A DNA stretch of 64,000 bases from Lepas anatifera (GCA_034440635.1 JAOTON010000206.1:62001-126000); one strand, 5' to 3'. Counted from the first letter of the stretch, positions 21,273-34,393 are shown. Translations and numbers: made by a program. Notes: generated by a model from the letters alone, not told the origin.

Positions 21273-21697
21273 TACACCCCGTAACGTCTTTTTAGCTACA
21301 GGCCGGAACTTGTCAAACTTTTACAAATGTAAAGCAAAAGTGCACAACATTGAAAATGTCTGGTCGGAATTTCAAATTTTCTTTATTGAAATCGGTAGAA
21401 AGGGTTTGCAAAAGTTTTGTATTTTCTCAATCCAAATTACTTGAAAAAGTTGGTATTTTTGCTAAGGGAAATACTGCAAGTACTCCGTATTTCTTAAACA
21501 GGCCCAAACATGCTGGTAATTGACCCTGGTTTGGAGTAGGTAGTAGTAGTAGTACCTCTGGTCTGGTAGTACCCTGGTAGTAGTACCTATAAGCAACTTT
21601 GATGTGACTGCAAAAAAAAACTGTAATGAATGAAGGGTAGCAAACATCTGTTTCATGTAAAACCAGACCATGCAATTTTTTACATTTTACCGTAGCT
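21273..21697. other. No gene recognised
   Basis: AT-rich, with a small GTAGTA-rich tract at 21535-21590. Confidence 0.3.
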
Positions 21698-21937
21698 CAT
21701 AGGCGGATCCAGGAGTGCCGATCGGAGAACACATGGAGGGGACGACACTTCTGGGGGGTGAAACCTATCCGATGACGCCAAATTCTATCGTGGGGGCGCC
21801 AGGGGTTGGGAAGGGATATTTCAGGGAGTGCCATCAACCTCTCAGGGGGCGCTGTGACCATTTCAAGGGGCGCCGAGGGTCTATCGGGAGTGCTTAAGGG
21901 GGAGGGAGTGCTTACTTGCGGCCTGGATCCGCGTATG
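21698..21937 (+). mobile_element. MITE of the CATAGGCGGATCCAG family
   Basis: A 240-bp copy with ends CATAGGCGGATCCAGG and CCTGGATCCGCGTATG. The flanking 8 bp (CCGTAGCT and CCATACCT) agree at 6 of 8. The interior aligns to 4680-4937 (AAATTCTATCG, CTCAGGGGGCGC, GTGACCATTTC). Confidence 0.8.
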
Positions 21938-22148
21938 CCATACCTACTCAACTGAGCGATAATCGCAGCTGATGTTTGCACTATTTTGGCAGGCGGAGGC
22001 TCCAGTAGAAGAGGCCGAGGCAGCAGGCTCAGTGGGCAGAGGGGGCAAACACTGCTCTCTCGTGCTCGCAGAGCCTCCCTCCACCAGAAGCCTTCACGGT
22101 TACCTCAGCATGGTCAGTCCGCCTCGCACCGGGAATGGTGCAACGAAC

Positions 22149-22690
22149 CACCCGCACTAGAGAGGGGTCTGGCATTAACGCGCACGGAAGGGGGTCCTGG
22201 TAGGCCCCCTGATATTTCTGGAACTAAGAGACTTAGAAAATTCCGGTGGAGATGGGTGAAGGCTATGATGTTCTACATTATAACCAACTTTCATTGATAT
22301 AGGTGAATATCTTCAAGGTTAAACGAGGTCAGAAATGTCAAATCCTGGCCGTAGTGGGGATTTATCAAGAAATGCCGTGATTAAGCGCAAAAAGGTCTAG
22401 AATGCTCTCAAAATGAACCAAGATCATCACAATAAGGTCCCAAAATGTTTCCTAAACCTTTGGGGTCAAGGTCATTCAGACCTATGACGTCACAATATGA
22501 TATATTCCCTATAATTCACTATGGCTAGCTAGCACCATAGCAACCGTTGGGCGGGAAATAAGGATTAACCTTGACCTTTGGACCTTAGGATACCTTTGGC
22601 CTTGACCTGTGACCTTCATGTGACCTACTTCATTATAATAATTTTGGGGGTTATCGACACACCAACTGTCAGAGTTATATGACGTTGCAA
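22149..22690 (+). mobile_element. TTAA element F3, truncated copy
   Basis: The left end CACCCGCACTAGAGAGGGGTC is followed by the F3 body (CTATGATGTTCTACATTATAACC, then GGTCA/TGACC-rich DNA). It aligns to 48352-49273 for about 540 bp, then stops; the right end is missing. Confidence 0.75.
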
Positions 22691-22945
22691 ACATTTTAGC
22701 CTTTTATTTTTTATCAGGTTGTTAAGTTGTGCTATTCGTTTGTATAATTTTTCCCTTTTTATTTCTCTGCTTTACTTGTTTATTGCGTACTTCCTCACCA
22801 CGTCTCTTTCTGGGCGCTGGTTCGAAAGTAAATGCATGACAGGACAAAGATAATTGCTGAGTTGGCATTGTTTATCGTGACATGCAGCTATATCAATAAC
22901 AAATTCGGGCTGGCGGCCGAATGAGCCTGTCCAACTCCACAGGCC

Positions 22946-23190
22946 ATTGGCGGATCCATGGGGACGCAGGGGCAGGTGGGTGCCTTGCATCCTACCTTCC
23001 CCCGAACTGAGTTAGTACCCCATGCGCCAGTTTTTTTTGGGAAGGGCAATTGTTAGTGCCGGGGTTCCGATGCTGGAATTCTGGGTGTTGGGTGGGGATG
23101 GGAAGTGTCGTTTCAGAAGGGCGCCAATGACGTTTCAGGGGGCGCCATGGTTCGATTGGGAGAGGCATATGCCCCCTGGGTTTGCCTATG
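22946..23190 (+). repeat. Degenerate CATAGGCGGATCC-family element
   Basis: Starts CCATTGGCGGATCCATGG and keeps GATGGGAAGTGTCGTTTCAG and GGGGGCGCCATGG. The right end is eroded (GGGTTTGCCTATG). Confidence 0.5.
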
Positions 23191-24845
23191 CTCTCTTTGC
23201 ATGGATCTATCTATACCCAACAAGAATGCAAGTAAATGTGCCCTGTTATAAGTGGATCCAGGGGGCTGTGCCTTCCCCGATCCATAATTCCATGAATCCG
23301 CCCAAAAAAGCCCTGAAGCGCTGCATCCATTCTCCCTTCGGGCGCCACCTAACCGGTTGCGCCGTTCAGAAATAGCGCCCTGTTGGTCCGAAAAGCATCT
23401 CCCATCCCTCCGTTCCGGCCCCCTCCATCGGAAATCTTGAATCTGTCCATGTCCACTGCCCATTGAGATGTCCCCGACACTCCCTTGAAACGCTGTTCCC
23501 CCAGGATGCAAGTTCGGGGCATCCTGCCTATGATCGCCTGTCTAATTTACAAGGAATGCAATAGCTCCCACACACTCTTTCAGCTAATGTATACATTCAA
23601 AATTAAGGAGAACACCTATCTACTTTGTCTTGTTGCGAAGTTTCCTTCCAAAGATGCAAAATATTAATTTCTAAGGCAGCAATTTTTCGTTCAAAGGACT
23701 CGGCTCAGTGATCGACCGGTGACAGAACCGTTTGAAAAAGATATCGGTGCCAGAGACTGTACCTGTCCGACCGTCACTCGGGGCAAGGGACCCAGCCTGG
23801 CCGGCCGAACAAAACAGCCCGTCGTCACCCAGGGATAGAAACAGTGCGTGGAGGGGGGGCGGGCGACACAAACAGACCCGATAACCACGCTTGCCTATTG
23901 TAGATCAGCGGTGGATAAGCGTGGGAACCGTTCGATAAGCTGCAGTCCCCGACAGTGTCTCTCCTGGAATTCAGGTCTGTTGTCTAGTTTCACTTGCTGA
24001 GTTTGAAAGCATGTTCGAACGATATTGAAAAAGATGTTTTTTGTAATGCGGCTTATTCTTTACGGTTTTTATCTGACCAAATGTATTTCGCAAGAAAAGG
24101 CCCGCCTCCGCTGCATTTCCCAGCAAGCAGCCGTTTTGCCTGTGTGAGAGCAGGGCGGCCATAATATCTGCATTCAATAATGTATTTAAGAGAGTGTCCA
24201 ACTTTTTATAGTTCGGTTTTGAACTGAGATAGCAGATTTGTAGAGCGTGTCGAGAAACCACTTTTGACATATTTCATTTCACCCAAAGCTCTACAGGAAA
24301 TTTCTGCAAACTTTAAGGCTCGAAATAAACGACTCTATAGGCATTGATTCAAACCATGCCGGGATCTCTAAAATTGGTAGAACACGTCCCATGATAATTA
24401 CTAGCAAAGGGCATTACTTTTGTAACGTGACAGGCCGCAAGCAGACAGCTCAGCTTAAATTCGTAATTACCCGCGAGGTCAACCCAGCAGGATTTGAAAA
24501 GAAGCGAACTTTTTGTTTTGAGCGACTAAATGTGGAAAAATGCGGTTTCCGGGTTTCCAGATCCATTTTGTCCATGTAAAATCCTTTTCGACATTTTGGC
24601 AAAGTGGTTCATTTCCTCTAAAGCTATTGCATTCATCTGGAAAAATTACAGATAGAGGGTATTGCTTTAAGTTGGATTCTCTGCACCTTGGCAATTAAGA
24701 ACAGGCCAGATGTTGATTCGTTCGATGTTTGGGAAGCTGCTTGCGCATTTGTTTGTTTAGAATAGCCAACGATTGCAGATATAAGCTCTCAATAGGGCTC
24801 TCGCCGCTAGCTGTACATTTGGGATCTACCTAGGCGTGGAACCAC
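23191..24845. other. No gene recognised
   Basis: Only short frames. A GGATCCAGGGGGCTGTGCC tract (about 23253-23300) is another small-element scrap. The rest shows no RNA gene or terminal repeat. Confidence 0.3.
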
Positions 24846-25005
24846 TGACGGATGCAAGTGGAGGGGGCTCAAGCCCCCCTCCCAGAAATATCAGGGTACC
24901 TATAGTAGATGCGTAGCTGGAGGTTGTTCAGAGGCAAAGAGGGGGAGGCTCGAGTCCTCTAGTACCCCCCCCATCCCTGAAATGAAGTTCTGGATCCACC
25001 ACCGC
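24846..25005 (+). repeat. Small CAGTGGCGGATCC-type element
   Basis: The left end CCACTGACGGATGCAAGTGG and right end GTTCTGGATCCACCACCG flank about 160 bp of G-rich sequence like that at 63496-63660. Confidence 0.5.
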
Positions 25006-26298
25006 ATGGAGCTGTACTAGAAACAAGAAAAAATATAGGTAGCTAGTCTGATTTTTTATACGTGGCCTGAAGTAGCCCCGTTCCTGTAGCGTGCCAAATT
25101 CGATTTTTAGACCTTGATGTACAAGTTCAAAATCAAAATGTTTTGACTTTTAGTTCACTTTTTGGGGATTTGTGACCAAGTGACTTCATTGCCTGACTTC
25201 AGACCTCGTATTTGACCTCATATGTCCTCTCTTTATGACGTCATAGTTTGACGTGGGTTCCATCCCCAAGGCGGGAATCCGCCTTTTGTTTCCCATCTGA
25301 CCCGTTGGAGAAAATCCTTAAACACCCACGCCAATACTCCCTGTAATTGAGCAAGTATGCCCGTTGGGACTGACCAATGAAAAAAATATCGACCTGATAG
25401 CCCTCCAGTAATGACTGCAAGACCTCCACCACATCCGTAAACAATGATACCAATGAAAAACTGCAATAAAGTGTAGTTATTCAAAATGTATTATTATTTT
25501 TTTCTTTCCCTTTTAGAGCACAGTTTTGCGTTTTAAGGACGTTTTCCCATTCTTGTCGTGCATGCCATAGTATTTTCTACATATTCCGCCTGCTCCAAAT
25601 CCTATGGAACTTTATCTGGTAAATGAATTACCCATTGCCTTTACACACATATGTAAAAAGGGCGGGAACTTAATAGCTTTTTGAAATATCGGTATTTTCG
25701 AATACCGATGTTTTTAAAGGGTTCTGCGGAATAGACATACCCCTGGGCGATTTGTCTAATAGTGTGAAGATATACATCCTCCGCATAGCGGTATCTACAC
25801 ATTGCGTTGATATTTTCTCAATTTTATTTCACGCTTCTCAGCTTTTCAAACTTTGAAAATCGATATCATACTGCCCCAGGACCAATGTTAGTTTGAAATA
25901 ATTGTCCTGGAATTAGGAAACCAGTTTTTTTCGTCCGATACAGCTTATGGTGCCTTGCACTTGAAGTTTGAACTCTGGAAAGAATAGCAAGTAAGGTCGG
26001 GATGTATTAAAGGGTAGACTATTTTTGTTAGTTCGAAGAGGACTAACAATTAATGTAAGGTTTATTTTCATACATACAGTCGCCCCTCTGTCGTGATTGC
26101 TATGGACGATCGACTGATGCATTGGAGTGTAATCCTGGACAGCATTGACGCCCCGCTGATTACTTGGGCCAGTTTAATGGTAATTTTACGCCTGGAGGCT
26201 TCCCTTCACGGATGGAGCATAGCGGCAGGAAGGCCTCCTTATGGTTTCCTAATGCGTTGCGGAGTCAGTATCGACCTGACCGGAAGTGATAGGCCAGC
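25006..26298. other. No gene recognised
   Basis: AT-rich. A few TGACC words occur at 25150-25255. No protein or RNA signature. Confidence 0.3.
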
Positions 26299-26420
26299 TG
26301 GGAAATCATAGTGGAACGCTTGGGGACTGGTCGGGTCAGTTGGGGAATCACAGTGGAACGCTGAGGGACTTGTTGGGCCAACTGGGGAATCACAGTGGAA
26401 CGCTGAAGGACTTGTCGGGT
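26299..26420. repeat. Tandem repeat, about 42-bp unit, three copies
   Basis: Each unit contains GGGAATCACAGTGGAACGCT followed by a GGACTTGTCGGG-like stretch; the first unit has several substitutions. Confidence 0.85.
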
Positions 26421-27542
26421 GCAAAAGCCTATAGCTTTATGAACCATTTCAGGTTGATCACTTCTAGGGATGTTTTGACGTTTCACTGCTCCGACATAAC
26501 TCCAGCCAAAACTGAAGGTTAAACAAATCTTAACACGTGCAGTGGACGGGGTCTTGGAGTGCCCCCTCCCCACGTATTTTCCCAAGGTGGTCGAAGAACC
26601 ATTTGCAACCGGAAACTCTACCTGGCTACATTGGAGATATCCATGAGTGCTTCGATTGGTCAAAGAATTTTGAAAATCGGTCAATATTTGTTATAGGCTT
26701 TTACAGTCAGATCTATATCTTGAGACCGTTACAGTCACGCGGTCGCACGAGTTTGCCTGCACTTAAGACGGAGTGGTGACATAATAGCGCTGTATAATCT
26801 GGATGATATGTCAATGTCACCTGAATTGAAGGTCCAAGTCACAGGTCAGGGTCATGCAAATATTGTCAAGGTTATTGACGCCAGTATTTCGGTCAAATGA
26901 GATTGTTCAATATCTTTGACATATGGGGCATTCCAGGACAGATCGACCAAGGCTTGACACCACCATATCTAGAAAAAATCTGAAACTTTGTCTCCGGGGT
27001 AGTTTTGGGCCAGAAAAACGCCTGTGAGAATCTTAGCCCCCTCCGATCAACGGTGACCGAGTTATAGCCCGAGGCATTTTCGGGAGGTCACCTTATAGAC
27101 TCATCTTTGATGCTTCATAACTCAAACACGCATAGCCTGATTAACAAGTTTTGTATATCATTGAACTCGTCTTGAACTATACTTTATTTTGAAAAAGAAA
27201 ATTTCAAAATTTGAAAATTTTTTACTTTTAATTTGTTTGACCTTTTCTTTTTGACCTAGCTTGACCTTTTCCCAGTTGAAATTGCCATTTTAGACACCTC
27301 AAAAATTTTGATTAATAAAATATCTTTCGATAGGAAAAATAAAAAAATGTGTTCTTGCTATAAGTTCCAAATATTTAGCACCTAAGGTAGGTATGTAGAC
27401 GGTTTTTGACCACTGCAGTAGTACAGCCTTATGTTTAACGCCGCAAACATAGTGATTGTTTTTGTAATCGGTTGCTGGCAATCATATTGCTTTGTCTTTA
27501 CGAAATTTTCATCGTGCAAGTGTCAGAATTTATGACAATTAA

Positions 27543-29161
27543 CACGCGCCCACCCGAGGGGGTGGGCAACCGGCCTCCTCAGGTCTCTACAGGTAGTAAA
27601 AAAACACCTTAGCGCAGCGCCACCGTACGCCATCTATCTCTAACACAACATATTACAACTTCTGGAAAAATTTTAGAACTGGGTCATACCAGGTCAAACC
27701 GCCAAACCAGGTCTAGAGACCTAACCTCGAAAAAACATTGGGAAGTGCATCAATAATATCAAATTTAGCCTATCATGGTTTGATTCACATTACATAGTAA
27801 GGTCGCCCAGCAAGATAATTTTTCGTAGCAGGATTTCTATGTCGATAACCGGGAGCAGGGTCAAGGTCATGGTCTTTCCATTAGAAATGCATGGGGCAAT
27901 TGGTAAATTTTGATAACTTAAGAAAATTGAGAATTGTCAAGAATTGCGATGGAGGTTTTGTTTTTACGTTGTCGTGTCTGGCTTGCCACTGCAGTTTAAT
28001 TAATATTCTTTTTACCATACAGACCTAAGCCTGGCTCTAGGTCAAAGCAGGTTAATTTTGGCATTTGACTAGGCAATATTATAAGATACATAATCCGTTT
28101 GGGCTCAACAAGAGTGTTCCAATGGCGCTGAACATTTCTTTCAACGGCTCTCCTCTGTCACCTATTATGCCACAAAATTTAGGTTTCCACTTTGTTCCTG
28201 TAAGAAATACTGTGACCTCGAGCAACCTCAAAGATGACACGACCAAACGATTGTGTGTAACATATTCGGTAGTGATTAAAACTGGCTGTTTAGTGGCATC
28301 ACTCCCAGTGCACAGTGTAATTATTCATCTGGGATTCTGGGATCCGTGTCAGCTATGAAATCATCACCTTGTAAAAATATCATGAGGCAATCTGTTCAAG
28401 TGACCAAGTCGAATGCGTTACAATTTCAGGACACTTTTTCGCATATATGAGCAGATTCAAATTACTTTTCGGGAATGAAATTCTTTCAGACACGTTTGTT
28501 TACATTGTATGAATCCTCTCAAACGTATGCTGTGCTGCACTGGGTCACCTTGTATCGATACTACTTTTCCATCTTGGGGGACGATGTAATTGTGTGAGTT
28601 AGTGGTGCTCATAGGATAACTTATATTTGTTTCAATTATGGATAAACTCGCAACATCTTTGTAAACTTTCGTTTAAGGCTGAAAGGTCATTTATTAATAA
28701 GTTCATTTGCCCTCGTCTCCCTCGAAACAATGGATCCCTTCCTATCACTTTTAATGGCTGCAATTTTATTTTTATAAATATTGTCCAAGTTGTTTCCAGT
28801 TCAGTTTTAGGAGTAGGTGTCTCACTAGAGTCATCACGGGACTTTTTACGGAGACCCCGACCCCACTACCCAAACGAGCAACTCCCACGATGAAGTGTTA
28901 ATCAATGAACCAAATTTGAAAGTCCCACAAGGCATAACGACGACCGTCTACCTCAGGTCACACCCTCACCAGTCAGTTGCCAGCTGGCCTTCAGTATTTA
29001 CGGTACCTACCACCTCCCAGTTGACCTAAATTATTTTTTCCAGAAGTTGTAATATGTTGTGTTAGAGATAGATGGCGTACGGTGGTGCTGCGCTAAGGTG
29101 TTTTTTACTACCTGTAGAGACCTGAGGAGGCCGGTTGCCCACCCCCTCGGGTGGGCGCGTG
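27543..29161. mobile_element. TTAA element F1 at the centre of the palindrome
   Basis: Flanked by TTAA at 27539-27542 and 29162-29165. The terminal inverted repeats are about 128 bp (27543-27672 and 29034-29161), beginning CACGCGCCCACCCGAGGG. The ends resemble the F1 element at 33409-34389. It contains a SINE family 2 fragment. There is no coding frame of interest. Confidence 0.85.
28783..29015 (-). repeat. SINE family 2 fragment, 5'-truncated
   Basis: Shares ATTGTCCAAGTTGTT, GTCTCACTAGAGTCATCA, GGAGACCCCGACCCCAC and GTCACACCCTCACCAGTCAG with the copy at 14735-15078. The tRNA-like head is absent. Confidence 0.8.
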
Positions 29162-30829
29162 TTAATTGTCATAAATTCTGACACTTGCACGATGAAAATT
29201 TCGTAAAGACAAAGCAATATGATTGCCAGCAACCGATTACAAAAACAATCACTATGTTTGCGGCGTTAAACATAAGGCTGTACTACTGCAGTGGTCAAAA
29301 ACCGTCTACATACCTACCTTAGGTGCTAAATATTTGGAACTTATAGCAAGAACGCATTTTTTTATTTTTCCTATCGAAAGATATTTTATTAATCAAAATT
29401 TTTGACGTGTCTAAAATGGCAATTTCAACTGGGAAAAGGTCAAGCTAGGTCAAAAAGAAAAGGTCAAACAAATTAAAAGTAAAAAATTTTCAAATTTTGA
29501 AATTTTCTTTTTCAAAATAAAGTATAGTTCAAGACGAGTTCAATGATATACAAAACTTGTTAATCAGGCTATGCGTTTTTGAGTTATGAAGCATAAAGAA
29601 TGAGTCTATAAGGTGACCTCCCGAAAATGCCTCGGGCTATAACTCGGTCACCGTTGATCGGAGGGGGCTAAGATTCTCACAGGCGTGTTTCTGGCCCAAA
29701 ACTACCCCGGAGACAAAGTTTCAGATTTTTTCTAGACATGGTGGTGTCAAATTGAAATATTTTTGGTCGTTTTGTCCTGGAATGCCCCATATGCAAGGTC
29801 ATGAATTTATAGTTAAAGTTACTCAATGCCAAGATTAAGGACACATGTCAAGGTGAAAGGTCATTTTCAAGGTTAGACCCTCATTTCCCGCCCCAAGGCT
29901 ATCACAGCGTCAGTTATAGTGTATGTACATACTTCCATACATAAATTATTGGAAATGTATTGTGACTTCATAGGCCAATGACTTTGAATGACCTTACCCG
30001 CGAAATTACATTGTGTGACAGCTTCCTTCTCCAATCTTTGGCTTCTGTCAGTGTATTCCCGTTTTTTTCGCACAATCAAGACATTTCCCAGTAGGTCCCC
30101 AGCATGGCCCATATTTGACCTATGTGGTCTCGCTTGACCTTGAAGATGGACTAGGTGGACAAAAATGGGCTATAATGTAGATCACCATGGTCCCCACAGA
30201 TCCATCAATATGAATTTGTATAACCAACTTGTTTTGTAATATGTCTGGGGGCACCTAGTACCCCATCCACTGCGCATTGACGCCAGACCCCTCTAAACTG
30301 CGCGTTTCAACCCTAGTAATACAGTTTTGTGGTCAGTGGCATTGTTTGATACATTACACTTGCACTTTAGAAAGGGAATCACTTTATCCCAGATATGCTC
30401 CATACGATGCTTTTATATAAGAGGGGTGTCCGGGGTTTCTGTCATCCAGTTGAAGGTGCTTTGCTCAAAAGGGGCTGACAATAATGCCGTGGGTGGTTAA
30501 AATACTTTCCGGCTGAAATATGGTTGGATAATGAGACAGTGCAGGGACTGTAATTTGGTGGACATTTAACATTTAAATAGAATTTTTTGGATTTTTTTGG
30601 GGTAAACTATTTCGTATGATGCCATAGAATCCCCCTCTTTTCACAGGTGAAGCAACGTTGGACGTTAGTTGCTTCTCACAAAACATGATAAGCCTTGCAT
30701 TCTTTGATTGGAAGATGTTAACTGCGTTCAATCCAAAAATAAAGATCACTGTGAAAATCAGTATCAGGTATGATGTTGCCATTTTTAAAATTTCGAAAAA
30801 GTAGTCAATTCCCTTTAAAGATAGCCCAG

Positions 30830-31219
30830 TTGACCAGAGCGGGCCCTGATGATAGGGGCCCTATGGGTCAAAGGGCCCCGTTTTACAGACGTTTCTGATA
30901 GGTAAAAAGTGTTTTGCTTGTTACAGAATTGAGTGCTGGAGAGGGCTTAAGAGGGCCCTGTCTGATATTAAGTTTCACGGTTGGCCATAGAGCATAGTGC
31001 GGCTGGTCCGCGCAAAGCGCGGCCCGTGTCCTCAGGGCGTACCCCTGTGTCCTCGGGGGCGTACCCCGTGTCCTCAGGGCGTACTTCGTGTCCTCAGGGC
31101 GTACCCCGTGTCCTCAGGGCGTACCCCGTGTCCTCAGGGTCCTCAGGGCGTACTCCGGGTCCTAGCGGGGGGAGGGCATGGGGTGGCCGCCCAAGCACTC
31201 CCCTCTTGGCTACGCCCTT
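30830..31219 (-). mobile_element. hAT-type MITE (family of 10598-10868), inverted, with internal minisatellite
   Basis: The interior (GAGGGCTTAAGAGGGCCCTGT, CGCGCAAAGCGCGG) is the reverse complement of the element at 10598-10868. The right end is TTGGCTACGCCCTTG; the left terminus is lost. A 20-bp minisatellite (31028-31163) has expanded inside. Confidence 0.75.
31028..31163. repeat. 20-bp minisatellite
   Basis: The unit GTCCTCAGGGCGTACCCCGT is repeated about six times with small variants, open in two forward frames simply because of the repeat. Confidence 0.9.
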
Positions 31220-31798
31220 GCGCCAACACGTCCAGCTCATGGAGTTACACAACATCGAACTCTATAAGCAAAACGCTGGGGGCGCCTTATCCCAGTAGTG
31301 GGAGCGGTTTATCCAGGGTACGGGGTAAAAAGCCCATCTGCTGTGGCCTATAAAAACATCAGGTTCGGAAAGACAAACTAGCTTTAGAAACACTTTACGT
31401 CATAAAATATCTGGTTAAAACACTCCAGTTCTCATTAGAAACATCCTCTATTCTTTGCACTTACCAATACGCAAATACCAGAGGGATTTCCTTAAGTGGG
31501 GCGTATTTCCCAATTTCCTCTCATATGGTCCAATGTCGTGTTGAGTGCGAACCATTCAGGTCTTATTTGAAACGCCATGCATAGGCTTTGGTCTGCTGTG
31601 CTGAATCACAAGTCTAAATTTGATGGTATTTTTCACTCGGGGTATATCGAGCAAGCCATTTCACTTACTCTTGTCCAGTTTCCACAGATAACATTCCACA
31701 CACGTTGAGTTCGCGTATGATGTTAACAGGTTTTACTGAAACTCGTTTCAGAACAGGTGTTCTGAAGCTGGTTTAATCACGGAAGGATGAACATGAAC

Positions 31799-31856
<58 letters not shown>

Positions 31857-33198
31857 AAAGGGATTCTACACAGTGAAAATAACATGATTTGGCTCGGATT
31901 TAAACCCAAAGGATGCGTTTTCACGATATTTTTACCGAACTCACTTACCGTTCACTCAGTGGCAGATCTTGAAGTTTCAGGTGGCTAACGAGTTTTTGTT
32001 TAAACCAGCAGTTTTTAAGGAGTATTGGTGCCAATGTTGGTGCTTGTATCCTGATTTGTACGATTTTTACAGTTAGCTGTTCAACTATGAATGTAGGGTT
32101 TCGCCCCAGTTTATTTTTCCATTCAGGCGGGATTGCAGATTGTAATCTTTGTAAAGTAAGAAAGTAGATTCTGAGTTAAGGGTACTTTTGCTTCTCCCCT
32201 CGAATCCGGGAATGTAAAAAACACTGAAGATTATATATTCGGGCACAGCCCTTCATCAGAATCGTGGAGAAAATATCAATAATTCTCAGTCCTGGTATAG
32301 CCAGACCTCGACACATACTTTTGCTTCAATTCAGTTGAGCTCATTATGTGTCCCTCATTTTTAGCAATATGCCGAAGATTTTGATAACAAGAGAGTGGAA
32401 GCATTTAAGTAATATACCCGTTTGCATGACCTTAATTTCCTGTGTGTGTCAGAGCATCAACACACGAATGTGTTTAAAGCAATCCCTTGGTACAGAGCTT
32501 GGTGCTTGAATGCCTCGTATAATTCCTTGTAGAAAGCGGGATGCTTGATTTGTTCGAAAAAATTGATGCGTTATTTGGCATTAGAGGATAAAGGCCGGGA
32601 ATGATAAGAAGCATCAATAGCCGAACAAAATTTATGCATGTCTCTTAGATATTGGCAATGTAGATCTTCCACATTACTTTACTCTCTCGTGATGATGATA
32701 CTTTCTCGTGATACTGCCTGTGATGATGTTTTGACATCACATGTATTTCTATGTCAGGTATGCAATGCAGCATCTTATGTTTACTTATCTGTGTAACAGA
32801 ACTGTTTTCACTGGTGGAAAATATATTCTTATTTTGAATATATTTCTTATAAACATCACCTACTAACTCTGTCGAGATCAGAGAACAGGGTTAAAAGTTG
32901 TGTAGGACCTAAAAACAATCACAAAATTATACATTTTAAGCGCCATTTCCCACAAGTTTCCTGATTGTGATTTTCTTTCTTTTTGTTCAAAATGGAGCCT
33001 AGCCTAAGAGGTCGATCCTATTTTACATTTTTAAATGGGATTTAGATGTTGAAGACTTAGATGGCCTAATCCTTCCCCTGTCTGGCAGTGCAGGGGGAGT
33101 GGGGCTGTCCGAATATAGAGAAATAGGGTTAATAAGCCCAATTACTAGTTTTCTATTTTGACGGACCACAAACCAGGCGTGCTGGTGATCTCTGTTAC
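31220..33198. other. No gene; AT-rich spacer with an (AT)n tract
   Basis: Contains the (AT)26 tract at 31801-31853. No long frame, RNA signature or terminal repeat was seen. Confidence 0.35.
31801..31853. repeat. (AT)26 microsatellite
   Basis: Uninterrupted AT dinucleotides. Confidence 0.98.
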
Positions 33199-33267
33199 CC
33201 CGGATACATGAGTAGCCTCAGTACGGTACTCACCGCGGGAATGGCCCAATCGACTCATGTATCCGGG
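33199..33267. repeat. 14-bp inverted repeat with 41-bp loop
   Basis: CCCGGATACATGAG at 33199-33212 and its exact reverse complement at 33254-33267. The right-hand word recurs imperfectly at about 34540 (CTCATGTATCTCGGG), beyond the TTAA element in between. Confidence 0.8.
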
Positions 33268-33408
33268 TGTCCGGTACGGTTCTGTCACTCGTTCTTGGTC
33301 CTTCTCTTAAAGAAGGATGGTGAGTTTAGTCCGTACCATCTGACAGCGTTTTGATCAAAACTTAATATTTTCATCGGCTATTGGTGATTCGACAATAAGT
33401 TCTTTTAA

Positions 33409-34389
33409 CACGCGCCCCGCGGGGGGCGTTTTTCGCCCCCCTCCGTATCTCATTCCCCACGAAAGCTAAGGGAAAATCACGCGGGGTGTTCGAAAGCTCT
33501 TGACAAGACGAAGAGATTTTATACGAATAATTTTTATGTCAAGTCAATATTGAGGTCAGCATAGGTCAAAGAAGGTTCCATAGGCTTACAACAGAGCAAT
33601 GTACGTTTCTCTCTCTAGATCTACCCTTAGGGGAGTTAGAGCAAATCTTTATGCATCATTGGATTCCTCACATCGCAGCGAATCGAATGATGTATAATAT
33701 GACCTTGCTAGGTCAAAAAGTGAAAATGACCTGACCTCGAGCTAGGTCAGGGTCACAGAGTAACCTGGTATGACCATGTTGCATATCAATCGACTCCCCG
33801 TGACAATATAAGCACAATGCAAGCAAAATGGGAGCTTTATCTTAATTTAGTGAGAAGTTATTGGCAAAACAATCACTCTATGCTCCCGTGACCTGACATG
33901 ACCTTTTAGAGGTCAGATGCTCAAAAAATCAACTTGTTGGTCAAGATCGTGGTAAGAATAGACGGTTTGATGATTTTCAGCTTCATCTATTCAGTATTTA
34001 CTGAAAATGAGCCCATTCTATTTTTCACCATAGACTTATAATGGGGTGACCAAAAAATTGACCCCACCTTAGGTCAACATTATCAAAATTCCGAGATAAG
34101 CGATTTGTAGACCCTAATGTTCTCATCATATTGTGCAAGTTTCAAACTGATCGGTTCGCTGATGCTCCCTGGGCGCCACTTCAAACTCGTGATTTTAGGT
34201 TTTGAGGTCGGGTCACTTGACCTTGAATAGCTCCTTGACCTGACATGACCTTAACTAAAAAGTTTGGTCAGATGTGTAGAATTGATCAGGAATAAGGTAC
34301 TGTAAATTTTGTTGTTCTGCGTCTCTTCGTGTTTGAGTTATCTGGGGAAAACCAGGCGGGGGGTGAATTTTGCCCCAGCGGGGCGCGTG
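33409..34389. mobile_element. TTAA element F1, complete, 981 bp
   Basis: Flanked by TTAA at 33405-33408 and 34390-34393, with inverted ends CACGCGCCCCGC and GCGGGGCGCGTG. The interior is rich in GGTCA and TGACC words (for example 33700-33775 and 34040-34265) and has no coding frame. TTAA duplication and size fit a piggyBac-like MITE; other TTAA superfamilies are possible. Confidence 0.9.
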
Positions 34390-34393
34390 TTAA

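Larger units (their letters stand above)
26920..29793. mobile_element. Palindromic element with arms of about 620 bp, split at its centre
   Basis: The outer arms 26920-27538 and 29166-29793 are near-identical inverted copies: both encode the same 60-residue frame, on opposite strands. The ends read CATATGGGGCATTCCAGGAC and its reverse complement. A TA duplication (26922-26923, 29790-29791) is possible. The arms meet at TTAA, exactly where another element (27543-29161) sits, so before that insertion it was a palindrome of about 1.25 kb. Confidence 0.85.
26534..30306 (-). mobile_element. TTAA element F3, inverted, split by a palindromic insertion
   Basis: The left side (TTAA at 26530-26533, then CACGTGCAGTGGACGGGG) to about 26919 is the reverse complement of the right part of the F3 element at 48352-49273. 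The stretch 29794-30306 is the reverse complement of its left part, ending in AGACCCCTCTAAACTGCGCG with TCAA instead of TTAA. Without the 2.87-kb insertion at 26920-29793 the element is about 0.9 kb, as expected for F3. It is non-coding and rich in GGTCA/TGACC. Confidence 0.8.

Noticed and set aside
26239..26424. Coding frame with Pro-Thr-Ser-Pro-type repeats
   Set aside because: It is the translation of the 42-bp tandem repeat.
31801..31853. Replication origin or scaffold site at the AT tract
   Set aside because: An AT dinucleotide run alone gives no such evidence.
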